64,000 nt of DNA from GCA-2693325 sp036343635 (GTDB lineage Bacteria; Latescibacterota; UBA2968; UBA8231): assembly GCA_036343635.1 (NCBI GenBank), contig JAYYVF010000085.1:28432-92431 (forward strand). Reading direction: 5' to 3'. Position numbers and translations under genes: made by a program. Positions within the stretch are counted from its first letter, which is position 1. The number at the start of each line of letters is the position of its first letter. The notes under the pieces are model-generated. The model made no database searches. It saw nothing but the letters and a program-made list of their open reading frames with translations, and had not been told where the DNA came from. Below, in pieces: positions 18,448 through 27,931 of this stretch.

Positions 18448-20934
18448 TCAATAAGCGACTGAAATAGGGTAAAATTTGGTAATATCTCCAGCATCTAAAT
18501 TAGCATTAACTTTTAAAAAATATATGCCCGGCGAGACTATAGTTCCCGTAGATCCTTTAGCATCCCACTTATAAGAATAATTAGATCCGCCACCCGTATT
18601 ACTTAAATTCGCCACAACCCTGCCAGACAGATCACAAATTTCGACAACAACAGGGTCAGCAACATCCACTTTTAACATAACAAAACTCAGATCAAGGTCA
18701 TCGTTGATCTCATCTTGATTCGGCGTCAACATTCGATTGCTAATTACCAACTCATCAAATACACGGTTGCTCGTTACCAACTCCGGCAATAAAACAACGT
18801 CCGAACGCCGTTCATCTGGTTCTACATTCTGCCACAACCCAGGCGAATCAGCAGAGCCAAGATCAAGCTTTATTACAGCAGAATTTTGGACAAGTCGTGT
18901 CGTAAAATTAATCTGTACTGTATCTGCAACTACACGTGCCGGCATAGAGATGAGCACCGAATCAGCCACAACATCGAGCGTCTCAATTGGGATCAACTTT
19001 TCATCATAACGAACCTCGACATCATGCACTGAGGAAAGGTCCGGTATTATCAAACGCATGGTGTCAAAGCCAACATTATCCAACTTAAGATCAGGAGCCA
19101 GTTTGTAACTAAAATTAGTATCTTCGTTTGGTTTAGCTGTTTTGGGGAAAACAGATCCGCGTGCCCCGTTAACTAAAGCATCAACATACTCTAATGACAA
19201 CGAACGAACCAAAGGGGCAACATTATAATCTTCGGTGGACAAAATTAATTCCATTTGAATAAAACGACGTGGACTATCCGATTTAAATGCTTCACCAGAT
19301 CGTTTATACATATTACTCCAATTACTCCAGTCTTCTCCAACAACAACAGACGTGTCTACCTTTCCACGTAAAACCTTGGGTACTGTGTTCCATTTTTCCT
19401 GCGTTATTTCCTCGCCAATTTTATTGTAAAAACTGTATTGCTCACCTTGCTCATTTCCAGAACGAGTTCGGAGTTGAATTTGAGTCCCCGGGGCGGTATC
19501 GGCATCCCAATGGATGGCCTTTATCACTTTCGGTTGTCCGTCTCCTGCCAATTCACCGAGATTAATATACTCAGACAATAGTACAACTTCAGCAGGGTAA
19601 CCCGGCGAAAACATTTGAAACTCCATCGGATGAGCACGCCAACCCAAATCCTTGAGCGCAAGCCAGAAAATATGACGCACCTTTCGAGGCTTGAACAGAT
19701 ACCTATAATGGCGTTTGTACTCCTCTCTAACATTAGTCCATTCCGGTTCAAAGATCCATTCGTCATAGTCTAAGTCACCAGACAAAGATCGTGTGCCGTC
19801 AGATCCATAAAAAGTATAACCGGTACCGGCATTATTTGTACCAAGACGAAATGTTGAAAGTTGCTCACCTGCTTTTTGCCAATACATAAATGCATCATCA
19901 ACCCAGTAAGTCACACCCAAGTCCACTTTCCACCATAAACCGCCATCGAAGGCCGTTCCTCTTGATTCAGTAAACTGTTGATGTACCTCAACAACCCCAT
20001 AAGTATTTAAATTTCCATCAAGCCAAAAAAATGGATCCGGGGCTCGCGATCCATTAACGTAATTTCCGCCCTTTGATTCAACGCCTAAACTAATGTTATC
20101 GCCAACGCAAATCACTTCAATCTCTGCAAGTGCACCATCCAACTGTTTCTCGTCTACAATGAATCGAAGGAATTGAATCGTCTTCCATTTGGTTACATCT
20201 TCAACATCTCGGACTGCCGAATCTGCAGAAAAATTAGAAAGTTTCGCCTTACCAAGAGAAACTTCCTCGGAAACTTCCGAACCCTTAGAAGAGCCTCCAT
20301 CCTGGCTATTGATTGCAACAAATTGATCTACAAAACGCGTAGTATCTTCTACTTCAGGACGAAATCCAACAGATATTAATTTTTCATAATTAGGTTTGGT
20401 CGTCCGATATACTGGGAAAAAACGATATGAATCCTCTACAGCAGAAACATACGCACCCGTTGAGGCAAATACACTGAATTGACGAAAAGGCTTACGTCCT
20501 TCTTCATCCGGAAAGTGTATTCGAATCTCTTTAGCTAAAACGACGCGACCCAGATCAATTTGCACGATCCACTGGTCTAATTCATCATTTTCGTTTGGCA
20601 ACCAGGAAGTTTTCAAATCGCCATCTATAATTTGGTTCGCATCTGCTGGATTGCTTAACGCCGACCAAATACCACCAGAAACTTCGCCCCGTTCATTGGT
20701 AGGATGTTTATATAGGTGGGCATCCTGAGTAGCATTAATATTTTTGCGGTATTTGATAAGTCCTAAATGACTATCATCATCAAATACTGTTATCCCAGGT
20801 ATTAAATTCCAGCCAGCCTCCCAAGCGGTCTGATCGTCAAAAGTCAAAAAATCAGCTTCAACTTTAGAGCCATAGATCACATTTAATGTCCACACAACGC
20901 ATACTAATAAAGATTTTGCCCTACTCATTATCAA
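18448..20934 (-). CDS. Secreted discoidin-like protein with FlgD-like C-terminal domain (paralogue 2)
   Basis: The 828-residue exported protein has a signal peptide (residues 1-27) and the same architecture as its downstream neighbour. It shares 'YRKNINA', 'RGE..GGIW', 'IIDGD..T.W.P' and 'IDLGR.VLA..IR.HF', so the pair arose by tandem duplication. It carries an extra acidic/serine-rich insertion around residues 205-235. The C-terminus has 'LTPNQDEINDDLDLSFV', 'DLSGRVVANL' and 'YKWDAKGS', ending 'YPISVAY'. Likely surface-bound glycan or matrix binding; this is inference from domain type. It is 15 bases downstream of the third family member. Confidence 0.82.
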   Translation of the reverse strand: MIMSRAKSLLVCVVWTLNVIYGSKVEADFLTFDDQTAWEAGWNLIPGITVFDDDSHLGLIKYRKNINATQDAHLYKHPTNERGEVSGGIWSALSNPADANQIIDGDLKTSWLPNENDELDQWIVQIDLGRVVLAKEIRIHFPDEEGRKPFRQFSVFASTGAYVSAVEDSYRFFPVYRTTKPNYEKLISVGFRPEVEDTTRFVDQFVAINSQDGGSSKGSEVSEEVSLGKAKLSNFSADSAVRDVEDVTKWKTIQFLRFIVDEKQLDGALAEIEVICVGDNISLGVESKGGNYVNGSRAPDPFFWLDGNLNTYGVVEVHQQFTESRGTAFDGGLWWKVDLGVTYWVDDAFMYWQKAGEQLSTFRLGTNNAGTGYTFYGSDGTRSLSGDLDYDEWIFEPEWTNVREEYKRHYRYLFKPRKVRHIFWLALKDLGWRAHPMEFQMFSPGYPAEVVLLSEYINLGELAGDGQPKVIKAIHWDADTAPGTQIQLRTRSGNEQGEQYSFYNKIGEEITQEKWNTVPKVLRGKVDTSVVVGEDWSNWSNMYKRSGEAFKSDSPRRFIQMELILSTEDYNVAPLVRSLSLEYVDALVNGARGSVFPKTAKPNEDTNFSYKLAPDLKLDNVGFDTMRLIIPDLSSVHDVEVRYDEKLIPIETLDVVADSVLISMPARVVADTVQINFTTRLVQNSAVIKLDLGSADSPGLWQNVEPDERRSDVVLLPELVTSNRVFDELVISNRMLTPNQDEINDDLDLSFVMLKVDVADPVVVEICDLSGRVVANLSNTGGGSNYSYKWDAKGSTGTIVSPGIYFLKVNANLDAGDITKFYPISVAY

Positions 20935-20949
20935 ATCCTCTCCAGCAAC

Positions 20950-23016
20950 TCAATACGCAATGCCAACTGGTATTTTTTTAACGACTGTACTGTTCTCTGC
21001 AGCAATCTGTAAATCAATTAAATACAACCCGGGAGGTAAAATATTACCATAGCTATCCCGCCCATCCCATTCTGCCTGCTGTGTTCCGGAGACCTGCATC
21101 CCCTGTTCTACCGATGCTACAACACTTCCATCCAGAGCAAAAACCCGCAGAGACACACCTACCGGCTCTGGTAATCCATAAAGCTGATAGGATATGCGTA
21201 ACTGATCGTTTATACCATCGAGGTTTGGAGTAAAAATACTACTGGAAGTCAATACGTCCTGTACAGCAGTAATCTCCGAATCGGAAATAGCTAAAACGCG
21301 CAAATCATTGGTCCCTATCCCATCACCCGCGTCGCCATTTTCTACAGGTTGCGGAAGATCATCTCTATTTGTATTGAGGACCTCTGCCGAAAATTTTCTC
21401 GCATAATCAAACATCTTAGAACTAAATTCTGTACGTATCAAAGGATTTTGACTGCGGGTGATCGGCGAATTCAGCGTTATCTTTAGTAATGAGCCAGAAA
21501 TCTCCACCGCTTTAGGCGCAACCTCAACCCCATCTAATTTTAATGAATGAAAAACTGCTTCTTCGCTTCCCACATCAATTTGTATAGTATCAAAACCTCT
21601 TTCCGTTCCCAAAAATTCAGCCTGGATATCGTAAACAAAAGTGGTCTCTTCTCCAAGATTGACCTCGGCAACTCCCCTTCCCGGTTCAGGACGGTCAAGA
21701 CGGGCAATCTCTCCAAGAATACGCGTAGCCAATGTCGGTGAAGTCTCTATCCAAAGCGAATCTAACCGAGCAAAGACATCGAAACGCTCACTATGCAGAA
21801 CGACCTTCAACTGCAGAAAAGAACCGCGATTTAGATTCAATGGTAGACCAGACTCGGTAGCTGGGAAAGACCAGTAGGTCCAATTTTCAGCATCAGATTC
21901 TATTCCAGCCCGAATTCCTGGCTTGGGTCGAACCGTGATGGTCATGATTCCACCTAAACCGTCAGCATTGGTAACTGAGCCCGACTGATCCTTCAACTTC
22001 TTTTGGTATCTCTCCTGCGTCACGGGGACACGAGTACCCATGTCAGTAAATTCGTAATAAACCTCTGGACTCGCATCCAATCCCGTACGAGCCTCAACTT
22101 CTACCCAAACCTTTGCATCCGGCGACTCCTCTGCCACTCCATCCACAACACGCATTGGAGTCACATTCCAGTGAAGACGTCCAAAGTTAACGACGTCATC
22201 TAACTCCACTATCTTCGTTTTGTAGTTGGCGCGAGCCGGTATCCCTTCACCGTACAACGAGAAATCACCTAAAGTGCCTTTTCTTGCTGTCCCTGCGTGA
22301 AAAGAAGATTGATTACTAAAGGCGTCCAATACAGAATTCTTACGTTTGTATCGCACATATCTAACATACTGAATTGGGAAATCTGCGATTATATTAGGAT
22401 TTACATTTTCACGTGCTTCTGCGATGATCTCGCCTATCGGATCGGCAGTAAATAACACATCATTGTTTGTGTCAGAAGCTATCGAAACTTCATAAGCAGG
22501 GATAGCATCCTCGTTAAGCGGAGTACCGTCGGCACGGAAGAAGCCTTTATCTGGAGTCCTCATACCAAACCGAAAAAGAGGAATGGGAGCCCCCAGGTCA
22601 ATCGTATAGTATTCGCTGCTAATGGCGTTGCTCGTAACAGGGTTGTATGTCTCACCCGATCCGTCGATTAAATTTAACGCATTGTCTACGGTTGAACTGG
22701 TACCAGACCAACCTTTCCAGGCTCGCGGTCTTTCGCCATCTACAAAACCTAACTCATCTGGATCTCGCTTAGGAGACCAATTATCCAAGAAAGCGAACAC
22801 GGTTGTATCGGAATGAACCAGTAGCGGATTAATAGCATTGACTAAAGGTTGATATTCCACAAGCACCTGAGCGGAATCATTCTCTGACCAAGAAAGACCA
22901 CTACCGCCTATTTTCCACGATCCAATTTCCGCATCGACTGTATTGATCAATATCAACCAAGCTAAAATAAAAACTACGCAGGACAGATTTTTAAAACATC
23001 TGATCAATGGCATCAT
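20950..23016 (-). CDS. Secreted discoidin-like protein with FlgD-like C-terminal domain (paralogue 3)
   Basis: This 688-residue protein has a signal peptide ('VVFILAWLILINTVDA'), a discoidin-like N-terminal region ('LNLIDGSGETYNPVTSNA...YYTIDLGAPIPLF'), and middle beta-rich domains. The C-terminus has 'FTPNLDGINDQLRISY', 'ALDGSVVASV', 'AEWDGRDSYGNILPPGLY' and ends 'IPVGIAY'. It is closer to the gene at 33679 than to the pair at 15965/18448, sharing 'IVDG(S/N)GET' and the 'ENWT(Y/A)WS' segment. Same-strand neighbours are 15 and 69 bases away. Predicted to be surface-exposed; ligand unknown. Confidence 0.82.
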   Translation of the reverse strand: MMPLIRCFKNLSCVVFILAWLILINTVDAEIGSWKIGGSGLSWSENDSAQVLVEYQPLVNAINPLLVHSDTTVFAFLDNWSPKRDPDELGFVDGERPRAWKGWSGTSSTVDNALNLIDGSGETYNPVTSNAISSEYYTIDLGAPIPLFRFGMRTPDKGFFRADGTPLNEDAIPAYEVSIASDTNNDVLFTADPIGEIIAEARENVNPNIIADFPIQYVRYVRYKRKNSVLDAFSNQSSFHAGTARKGTLGDFSLYGEGIPARANYKTKIVELDDVVNFGRLHWNVTPMRVVDGVAEESPDAKVWVEVEARTGLDASPEVYYEFTDMGTRVPVTQERYQKKLKDQSGSVTNADGLGGIMTITVRPKPGIRAGIESDAENWTYWSFPATESGLPLNLNRGSFLQLKVVLHSERFDVFARLDSLWIETSPTLATRILGEIARLDRPEPGRGVAEVNLGEETTFVYDIQAEFLGTERGFDTIQIDVGSEEAVFHSLKLDGVEVAPKAVEISGSLLKITLNSPITRSQNPLIRTEFSSKMFDYARKFSAEVLNTNRDDLPQPVENGDAGDGIGTNDLRVLAISDSEITAVQDVLTSSSIFTPNLDGINDQLRISYQLYGLPEPVGVSLRVFALDGSVVASVEQGMQVSGTQQAEWDGRDSYGNILPPGLYLIDLQIAAENSTVVKKIPVGIAY

Positions 23017-23084
23017 GAAAACCTAAGTTCTCTTTTTTGTCTTATATAGTATTTTAAGATAAATAAAAAATAGTTTTAAAGTTA

Positions 23085-24854
23085 CTAATCTGCAACTGTT
23101 TCCTTACTTTTACTTTTGCCCTCAATTTGAGAGTAATCTTGTAAGGCTGCGACACTTATTCTCCAGCGGTCGGCATAGTCTTCCCGCAGAACTTTAGTCA
23201 TATCCGAAACAAAATTTTGTTGCATAATTTGCTCTGCGAAGAATAAGGCCCTATCCTGTTGTGCAACAAAGCTTTGCGTTCTTTCTGGAATACGTTCTAA
23301 CACCCTGCAAACTGAATAGACTAAATCAATGTTCTGGATTTCTCGCAAAGTAGAAGGCATAGGAGAAGTAATCTCAACAGGACCAATTAATTCATCCAAT
23401 TCAGCAGTGTTTACGGCATCTATTAGTTCGCCGTAAACTAATCTCTCAAAGGGGCGTATGGCGTATAGTCCTCCATTTTCATCCGAAAACTTCCTGAGAC
23501 TAAAGCGGGTGGCTAAATCAGACATGTCCTCACCAGCTCGAATTAATTTAACTAAATCTTCCGCCTCAGTTCGTGTAGCAACAAGTATTTCTTGAACGAC
23601 CGTTTCGGCAGGTTTTTTAAAACGCTCAGGATGATTATCGTAATACTTTCGTGCATCTGCTTCAGTTGGTTTTATATCTTTGAGAATATTATTTTTCCAA
23701 AAACTCTGTAGCAACACCTTGTGCCTTGCTTTTCTTACTTTATCAAGAACTATCTGTTTCTTATCATAATTCTGTTTGCGAGCTTCGTGCCCCAAAAGTA
23801 GATCTGGTGCACCTTTTTCACGAACACGACTTTCTACCATGGCACTGTCAATCTTGGATTGGCCCAAGTTCGTATTTTGCAGCAAATACATCACATTTTC
23901 AGCAGAAATTCCTCCTCCATCAAATGTGTACATAGATTTCGAAAATTCTTCTGGTCTTAATTCAGGAGATCCGATATTCTCATTCCATAATGATATAAAA
24001 CGAGTCAAAAGTTGAGAATTTACTTTCAAGTTCAAACGAAACTGTAAGCTGTCTATGTGGCTTTTCTTTAATGCGTTAAACTTCTTCATCATTGTTGCAC
24101 GTAAAATAACAGTCCGATATTTCTCAAAAGGAACTAACTTTCGATCTAATACTTTGGTAATTTCCCAACCTTGGGGAGAACGAAAGGGCTTGCTGGTTTC
24201 TCCAACTTCAACACTAAAAACCTTTTGATATACCTTATCAGAAACTCTATCATAGGCATAATATCCTCCAAAATCACCACCGTTAATGGCCGTCTTCTCA
24301 TCCAACGAATAGGCTCTTGCTAATTCCTCAAAACTTCGTTCACCCGAAGAAATTAACCTATAAAGCGAATCTGCACGGTCTTGAGAGGAAACCAGAATAT
24401 GCGCTCCTCTTACAGCGTAACGTGCGGGATGAGAGTTGAAATTCTCCCGCAGTTCTTCCTCGCTAATTGGTATGTTTTGTCCAACCGTCTCATGTAAATA
24501 TGCTTCGATCATAGCAACATGTTCGACGCGGCCTAGTTTAACCTTAAGCTCCGGATCTTTGTCCAATCCTTGCTCCTCAGCTCTTAAAACCATCAGATAT
24601 TCATCTACCAAACTACTTAAGTGGTCATGATGTCTCTCATAACCTTTCTTTTGAGATCGATGGACCTGTTGAATCTCTTCTTCATATTCCATAAGGTCTT
24701 CGCTGGTAATACTTTGCTGACCTATAACTGCCAACATTCCTTCTGGAACAATAATCTTGTGGTTGTCCTTAACCTCTGATTCCTCTCCACAACTAACAAA
24801 AATGCCAAAAACAAAAACAACACTCGAAAATTTGAAATACATTTTACCTATCAC
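23085..24854 (-). CDS. Peptidylprolyl isomerase lipoprotein with two parvulin domains
   Basis: The 589-residue protein has a lipoprotein signal ('IFVSC', C22), a SurA/PrsA-like N-terminal helical region, and a first parvulin domain near 148-242 ('GAHILVSSQDRAD', 'GGDFGGYYAYDRV', 'FRSPQGWEITKVLD'). A long helical linker leads to a second, more divergent parvulin domain near 420-510 ('QEILVATRTEAEDL', 'ENGGLYAI'). Family knowledge: such periplasmic foldases help outer-membrane and secreted proteins fold. Its position inside a secretome block that includes a large barrel candidate fits a dedicated chaperone. It overlaps the preceding TPR gene by four bases. Confidence 0.87.
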   Translation of the reverse strand: MIGKMYFKFSSVVFVFGIFVSCGEESEVKDNHKIIVPEGMLAVIGQQSITSEDLMEYEEEIQQVHRSQKKGYERHHDHLSSLVDEYLMVLRAEEQGLDKDPELKVKLGRVEHVAMIEAYLHETVGQNIPISEEELRENFNSHPARYAVRGAHILVSSQDRADSLYRLISSGERSFEELARAYSLDEKTAINGGDFGGYYAYDRVSDKVYQKVFSVEVGETSKPFRSPQGWEITKVLDRKLVPFEKYRTVILRATMMKKFNALKKSHIDSLQFRLNLKVNSQLLTRFISLWNENIGSPELRPEEFSKSMYTFDGGGISAENVMYLLQNTNLGQSKIDSAMVESRVREKGAPDLLLGHEARKQNYDKKQIVLDKVRKARHKVLLQSFWKNNILKDIKPTEADARKYYDNHPERFKKPAETVVQEILVATRTEAEDLVKLIRAGEDMSDLATRFSLRKFSDENGGLYAIRPFERLVYGELIDAVNTAELDELIGPVEITSPMPSTLREIQNIDLVYSVCRVLERIPERTQSFVAQQDRALFFAEQIMQQNFVSDMTKVLREDYADRWRISVAALQDYSQIEGKSKSKETVAD

Positions 24855-26281
24855 TTTCGTTGCTCTCCTTTTAATTCAAGAACACGACTCCGCGCTTCTT
24901 CACTACGCCGTATGTCGCCCTGAGCTTTGTATGCTTCAACCATACCCATATAACCTGGCAACCAACTATCATCAATATTTATGGCTTTTTCCAAATAGAG
25001 AATTGCATCATCAATCTTCCCCTGTTGGAGATAAATTTGAGCCAGTGCGGTCATAGCAGGCACATGAGTTTCATGATGCGAAAGAAGCTGCTCATAGGCA
25101 GCCGATGCCTGGTCTAAATTTCCAGTACGGAAATAGATATTCCCAAGATTATTCAGGCCTTTTATATGACTTGGGTTAATTTGAATTACTCGTCCATAAT
25201 GTGGCAATGATACTCCAGTAAAACCTAGTCTACCATAAATGTATCCCAGAGCATAATGAGCCTCAGCGTCATCAGGATCATCTCCTAGGCGCTCACGCAA
25301 TAACTCAATTTCCTTCTCAAACTTCTTCACTTTTTCGTATGCATCTAATGATTTCTGACCAGCACTTTCTCTTCCCTGGCGAAGATGTATCTGCCCAAGC
25401 AAACGAAATGACTCAGAAATACCTGGTTCGATTAAAATCGCTCGCCTCAAACGATTAGCAGCCTCATTTAATTTATTATCTTTTAAAAGTAGTCGCGCCA
25501 ACTGTATATGGGCTAAGGCGTATGTTGTATCTATTTGCAATGTACGTTCAAAATGTTTTTCTGCTTGGCTGTTTTCACCCTGATCCATCATTGCTTCACC
25601 TAAAGCATAAAAGGCTCGAGAATTCATGGAGTCTATTTTTACTATTTTCTTTAATATGCTTTGAGCTTGTCCGTATTTACCTAAGTGCATCTGCACCAAA
25701 CCGAAATTAAATTGTGTTGGAATGTGTCCTGGAACCAGTTCAAGAGCTTTTTCATATTCTCTAGAAGCATCAGCCAAGCGACCCTGTTTAGTAAAAACAG
25801 CCGCGAGATTTCTTTGAGCAATGATTTTCGTGGAATCAATGGCTAAAGCAGACCGAAATGAATTTTCTGCTTCTTCATAACGGTTATACTTTAGATGGAA
25901 GTTTCCCATGCCGATCAAAAGATTTGGGTTTTCAGGTTCGAGGGCAATGCCCATTTCATAAAACTGTTTAGCACTATCACTATTACCCAAAGCTAAATGA
26001 GCCCGTCCTTTACCAAATAAAATCTCACCCGAATTGGGATACAATCGACGTGCCTCCTCAAAAGATTCTAAAGCTTCTCGGTATCTACTTTGAATCAAAA
26101 AAGCTCTACCTACCATTCTAGGATCAGCCATCGCTGGTGAGGCGTTCGTTGTCAGCCCAACAGAAGATGTTTCCATTTTATTATCAGATTTATTTAGGTT
26201 CTCTTCGACTATTTCGTCCCCACAACCATACTGGAAGATCAACCCAACTACGCACAAAGCCAATATTTTCACATGCATCAT
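24851..26281 (-). CDS. TPR-repeat lipoprotein
   Basis: The 476-residue protein has a lipoprotein signal ('IFQYGC', C20) and about ten TPR repeats from residue 55 to the end, e.g. 'AKQFYEMGIALEPENPNLLIGMG' in pieces and 'AEKHFERTLQIDTTYALAHIQLA'. TPR arrays make solenoids that bind partner proteins. Four-base overlaps on both sides tie it to the CRTAC1-like gene upstream (26278) and the parvulin gene downstream (24854), so these are translated as a unit. No enzymatic motif is visible. Confidence 0.88.
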   Translation of the reverse strand: MMHVKILALCVVGLIFQYGCGDEIVEENLNKSDNKMETSSVGLTTNASPAMADPRMVGRAFLIQSRYREALESFEEARRLYPNSGEILFGKGRAHLALGNSDSAKQFYEMGIALEPENPNLLIGMGNFHLKYNRYEEAENSFRSALAIDSTKIIAQRNLAAVFTKQGRLADASREYEKALELVPGHIPTQFNFGLVQMHLGKYGQAQSILKKIVKIDSMNSRAFYALGEAMMDQGENSQAEKHFERTLQIDTTYALAHIQLARLLLKDNKLNEAANRLRRAILIEPGISESFRLLGQIHLRQGRESAGQKSLDAYEKVKKFEKEIELLRERLGDDPDDAEAHYALGYIYGRLGFTGVSLPHYGRVIQINPSHIKGLNNLGNIYFRTGNLDQASAAYEQLLSHHETHVPAMTALAQIYLQQGKIDDAILYLEKAINIDDSWLPGYMGMVEAYKAQGDIRRSEEARSRVLELKGEQRK

Positions 26282-27918
26282 GGCCGTTTCCTTTGTTTTA
26301 TTTCAACATATGTGTTGATGGCTGGAGAAAACAAAGCCTGTGTATCTCCTCCAGGCCACGCAACCTTAACTGAGTCTACTCGATCTGCTGATTCAAGCCC
26401 AAATAGTAAGCGCAGATCATGCCCCGAAAGATAACTACCCCCAGTACGTAGCTCACGACGCAAACTATGAGTTCCATAATTAACAGTAACTAAAGCCCCT
26501 ATACCATCGGTGTTATTCAAGCCACCAATTAATTTTATTCCGATCCAGTTGTTGCTTGCCCTTGAATCGTTCTGCAAGAGCTGGCCAGGTCCACCATTGT
26601 TGCCCAATGCTACATCAGGATCCCCATCATTATCGAAATCACAGGATGCAAGTCCCCTAGTAACAAAGAGTTTATTTTGTCTAAAATCTACGTCTTCGAC
26701 AAACACGCCCTTTCCGTTATTGAGCAATAATTGATTACGCTGGGCGTAACTACTAGCGTGATCGATACTCTTGATGTTATCATAAACATGTCCATTTGCG
26801 ACAAATATATCTAAATCTCCGTCAATATCTGAATCAAGGAAAACCGCACCGAAGCCAAGATATGGCATACTTATTTTATGTATACCTGAGGAAATTGTTG
26901 CATCTACAAAAAACCCATTCGATATATTTTTGTAAAGTGTATTACTTTCCCACTGAAAATTGGTAACAAAAATATCCTGGAGGCCATCTCCGTCAACATC
27001 AGCCATATCTACGCCCATGCCAGCTTCTATTCCACCAGCATCATTTAAACTAGTCCCACTTGCCAAGCCACATTCAATAAACTGATTTCCTTCATTTCTG
27101 AATAGCGTATTAGGAGTCATGTCATTAGCTAAATAAAGGTCTGGGTCACCATCTTGATCATAATCACCAAATATTACCCCGAGTTCTTTCCCAGTCTCGT
27201 TCTGTAGACCCATTGTCTCCGTTTTATCAGAAAAAAACCAGCCATTTGCGGCCCCTTCATTTATATACAAACGATCTGATTGACCCTCAAATTTTCTAGG
27301 ATCACAATAAAGACGTTCTTCACTATTTCCTACGAAACATATCTTAGGACTTTCAAGATCAAACTCTAAGTAGTTTGCTACATACAGGTCTAAATCTCCG
27401 TCTAAATCTATATCACAAAAGGCAGCACTCGTACTCCAACTCCCGTCGGCAACAAAAAGAGAAGCATCCGAAAAAGTACCGTCACCATTGTTTTTGTATA
27501 GTATATTAGGCCCTAGGTTAGTAACAAAAAGATCTGTATCTCCATCCGCATCATAGTCTGCAGCAACAGCGCCCATCCCATATCCACTATCATCCACTCC
27601 AGCGTTTTCACCACCACGAACGAATACTTTACTACTTTGACTAATATACAGCTCATTATGTACAATGGGGGCCGTATTCAAACCAGGAATACGGCCCCCA
27701 TTAACAAAATATAGATCAAACCAGCCATCAGCATTGACATCAAAAAATATCAACCCTGATCCGTAGGTCTCTGGCAGATAGCGATCGCCTTGTGCACCAT
27801 TTTCATGAATAAAATCAATACCCTTTTCATAAGTTACATCTACGTAACCAGTTGTCGCAAAAGATTCAGTGGCAACAATCGCAATAACGACAAAATTTAT
27901 CACTACGATTAAATTCAT
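26278..27918 (-). CDS. CRTAC1-like secreted protein with VCBS/FG-GAP repeats and ASPIC/UnbV domain
   Basis: The 546-residue protein has a signal peptide (residues 1-22, 'IVVINFVVIAIVATESFA'). VCBS/FG-GAP repeats with calcium loops ('DVNADGWFDLYF', 'DYDADGDTDLFV', 'DIDLDGDLDLYV', 'DFDNDGDPDVAL') run from about 50 to 440. An ASPIC/UnbV C-terminus follows ('GIGALVTVNYG', 'LRTGGSYLSGHD', 'VKVAWPGG'). It is paralogous to its upstream neighbour at 27932 and overlaps the downstream TPR gene by four bases. It probably forms a calcium-stabilised propeller outside the cytoplasm; ligand unknown. Confidence 0.88.
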   Translation of the reverse strand: MNLIVVINFVVIAIVATESFATTGYVDVTYEKGIDFIHENGAQGDRYLPETYGSGLIFFDVNADGWFDLYFVNGGRIPGLNTAPIVHNELYISQSSKVFVRGGENAGVDDSGYGMGAVAADYDADGDTDLFVTNLGPNILYKNNGDGTFSDASLFVADGSWSTSAAFCDIDLDGDLDLYVANYLEFDLESPKICFVGNSEERLYCDPRKFEGQSDRLYINEGAANGWFFSDKTETMGLQNETGKELGVIFGDYDQDGDPDLYLANDMTPNTLFRNEGNQFIECGLASGTSLNDAGGIEAGMGVDMADVDGDGLQDIFVTNFQWESNTLYKNISNGFFVDATISSGIHKISMPYLGFGAVFLDSDIDGDLDIFVANGHVYDNIKSIDHASSYAQRNQLLLNNGKGVFVEDVDFRQNKLFVTRGLASCDFDNDGDPDVALGNNGGPGQLLQNDSRASNNWIGIKLIGGLNNTDGIGALVTVNYGTHSLRRELRTGGSYLSGHDLRLLFGLESADRVDSVKVAWPGGDTQALFSPAINTYVEIKQRKRP

Positions 27919-27931
27919 TATTACCTAACAG

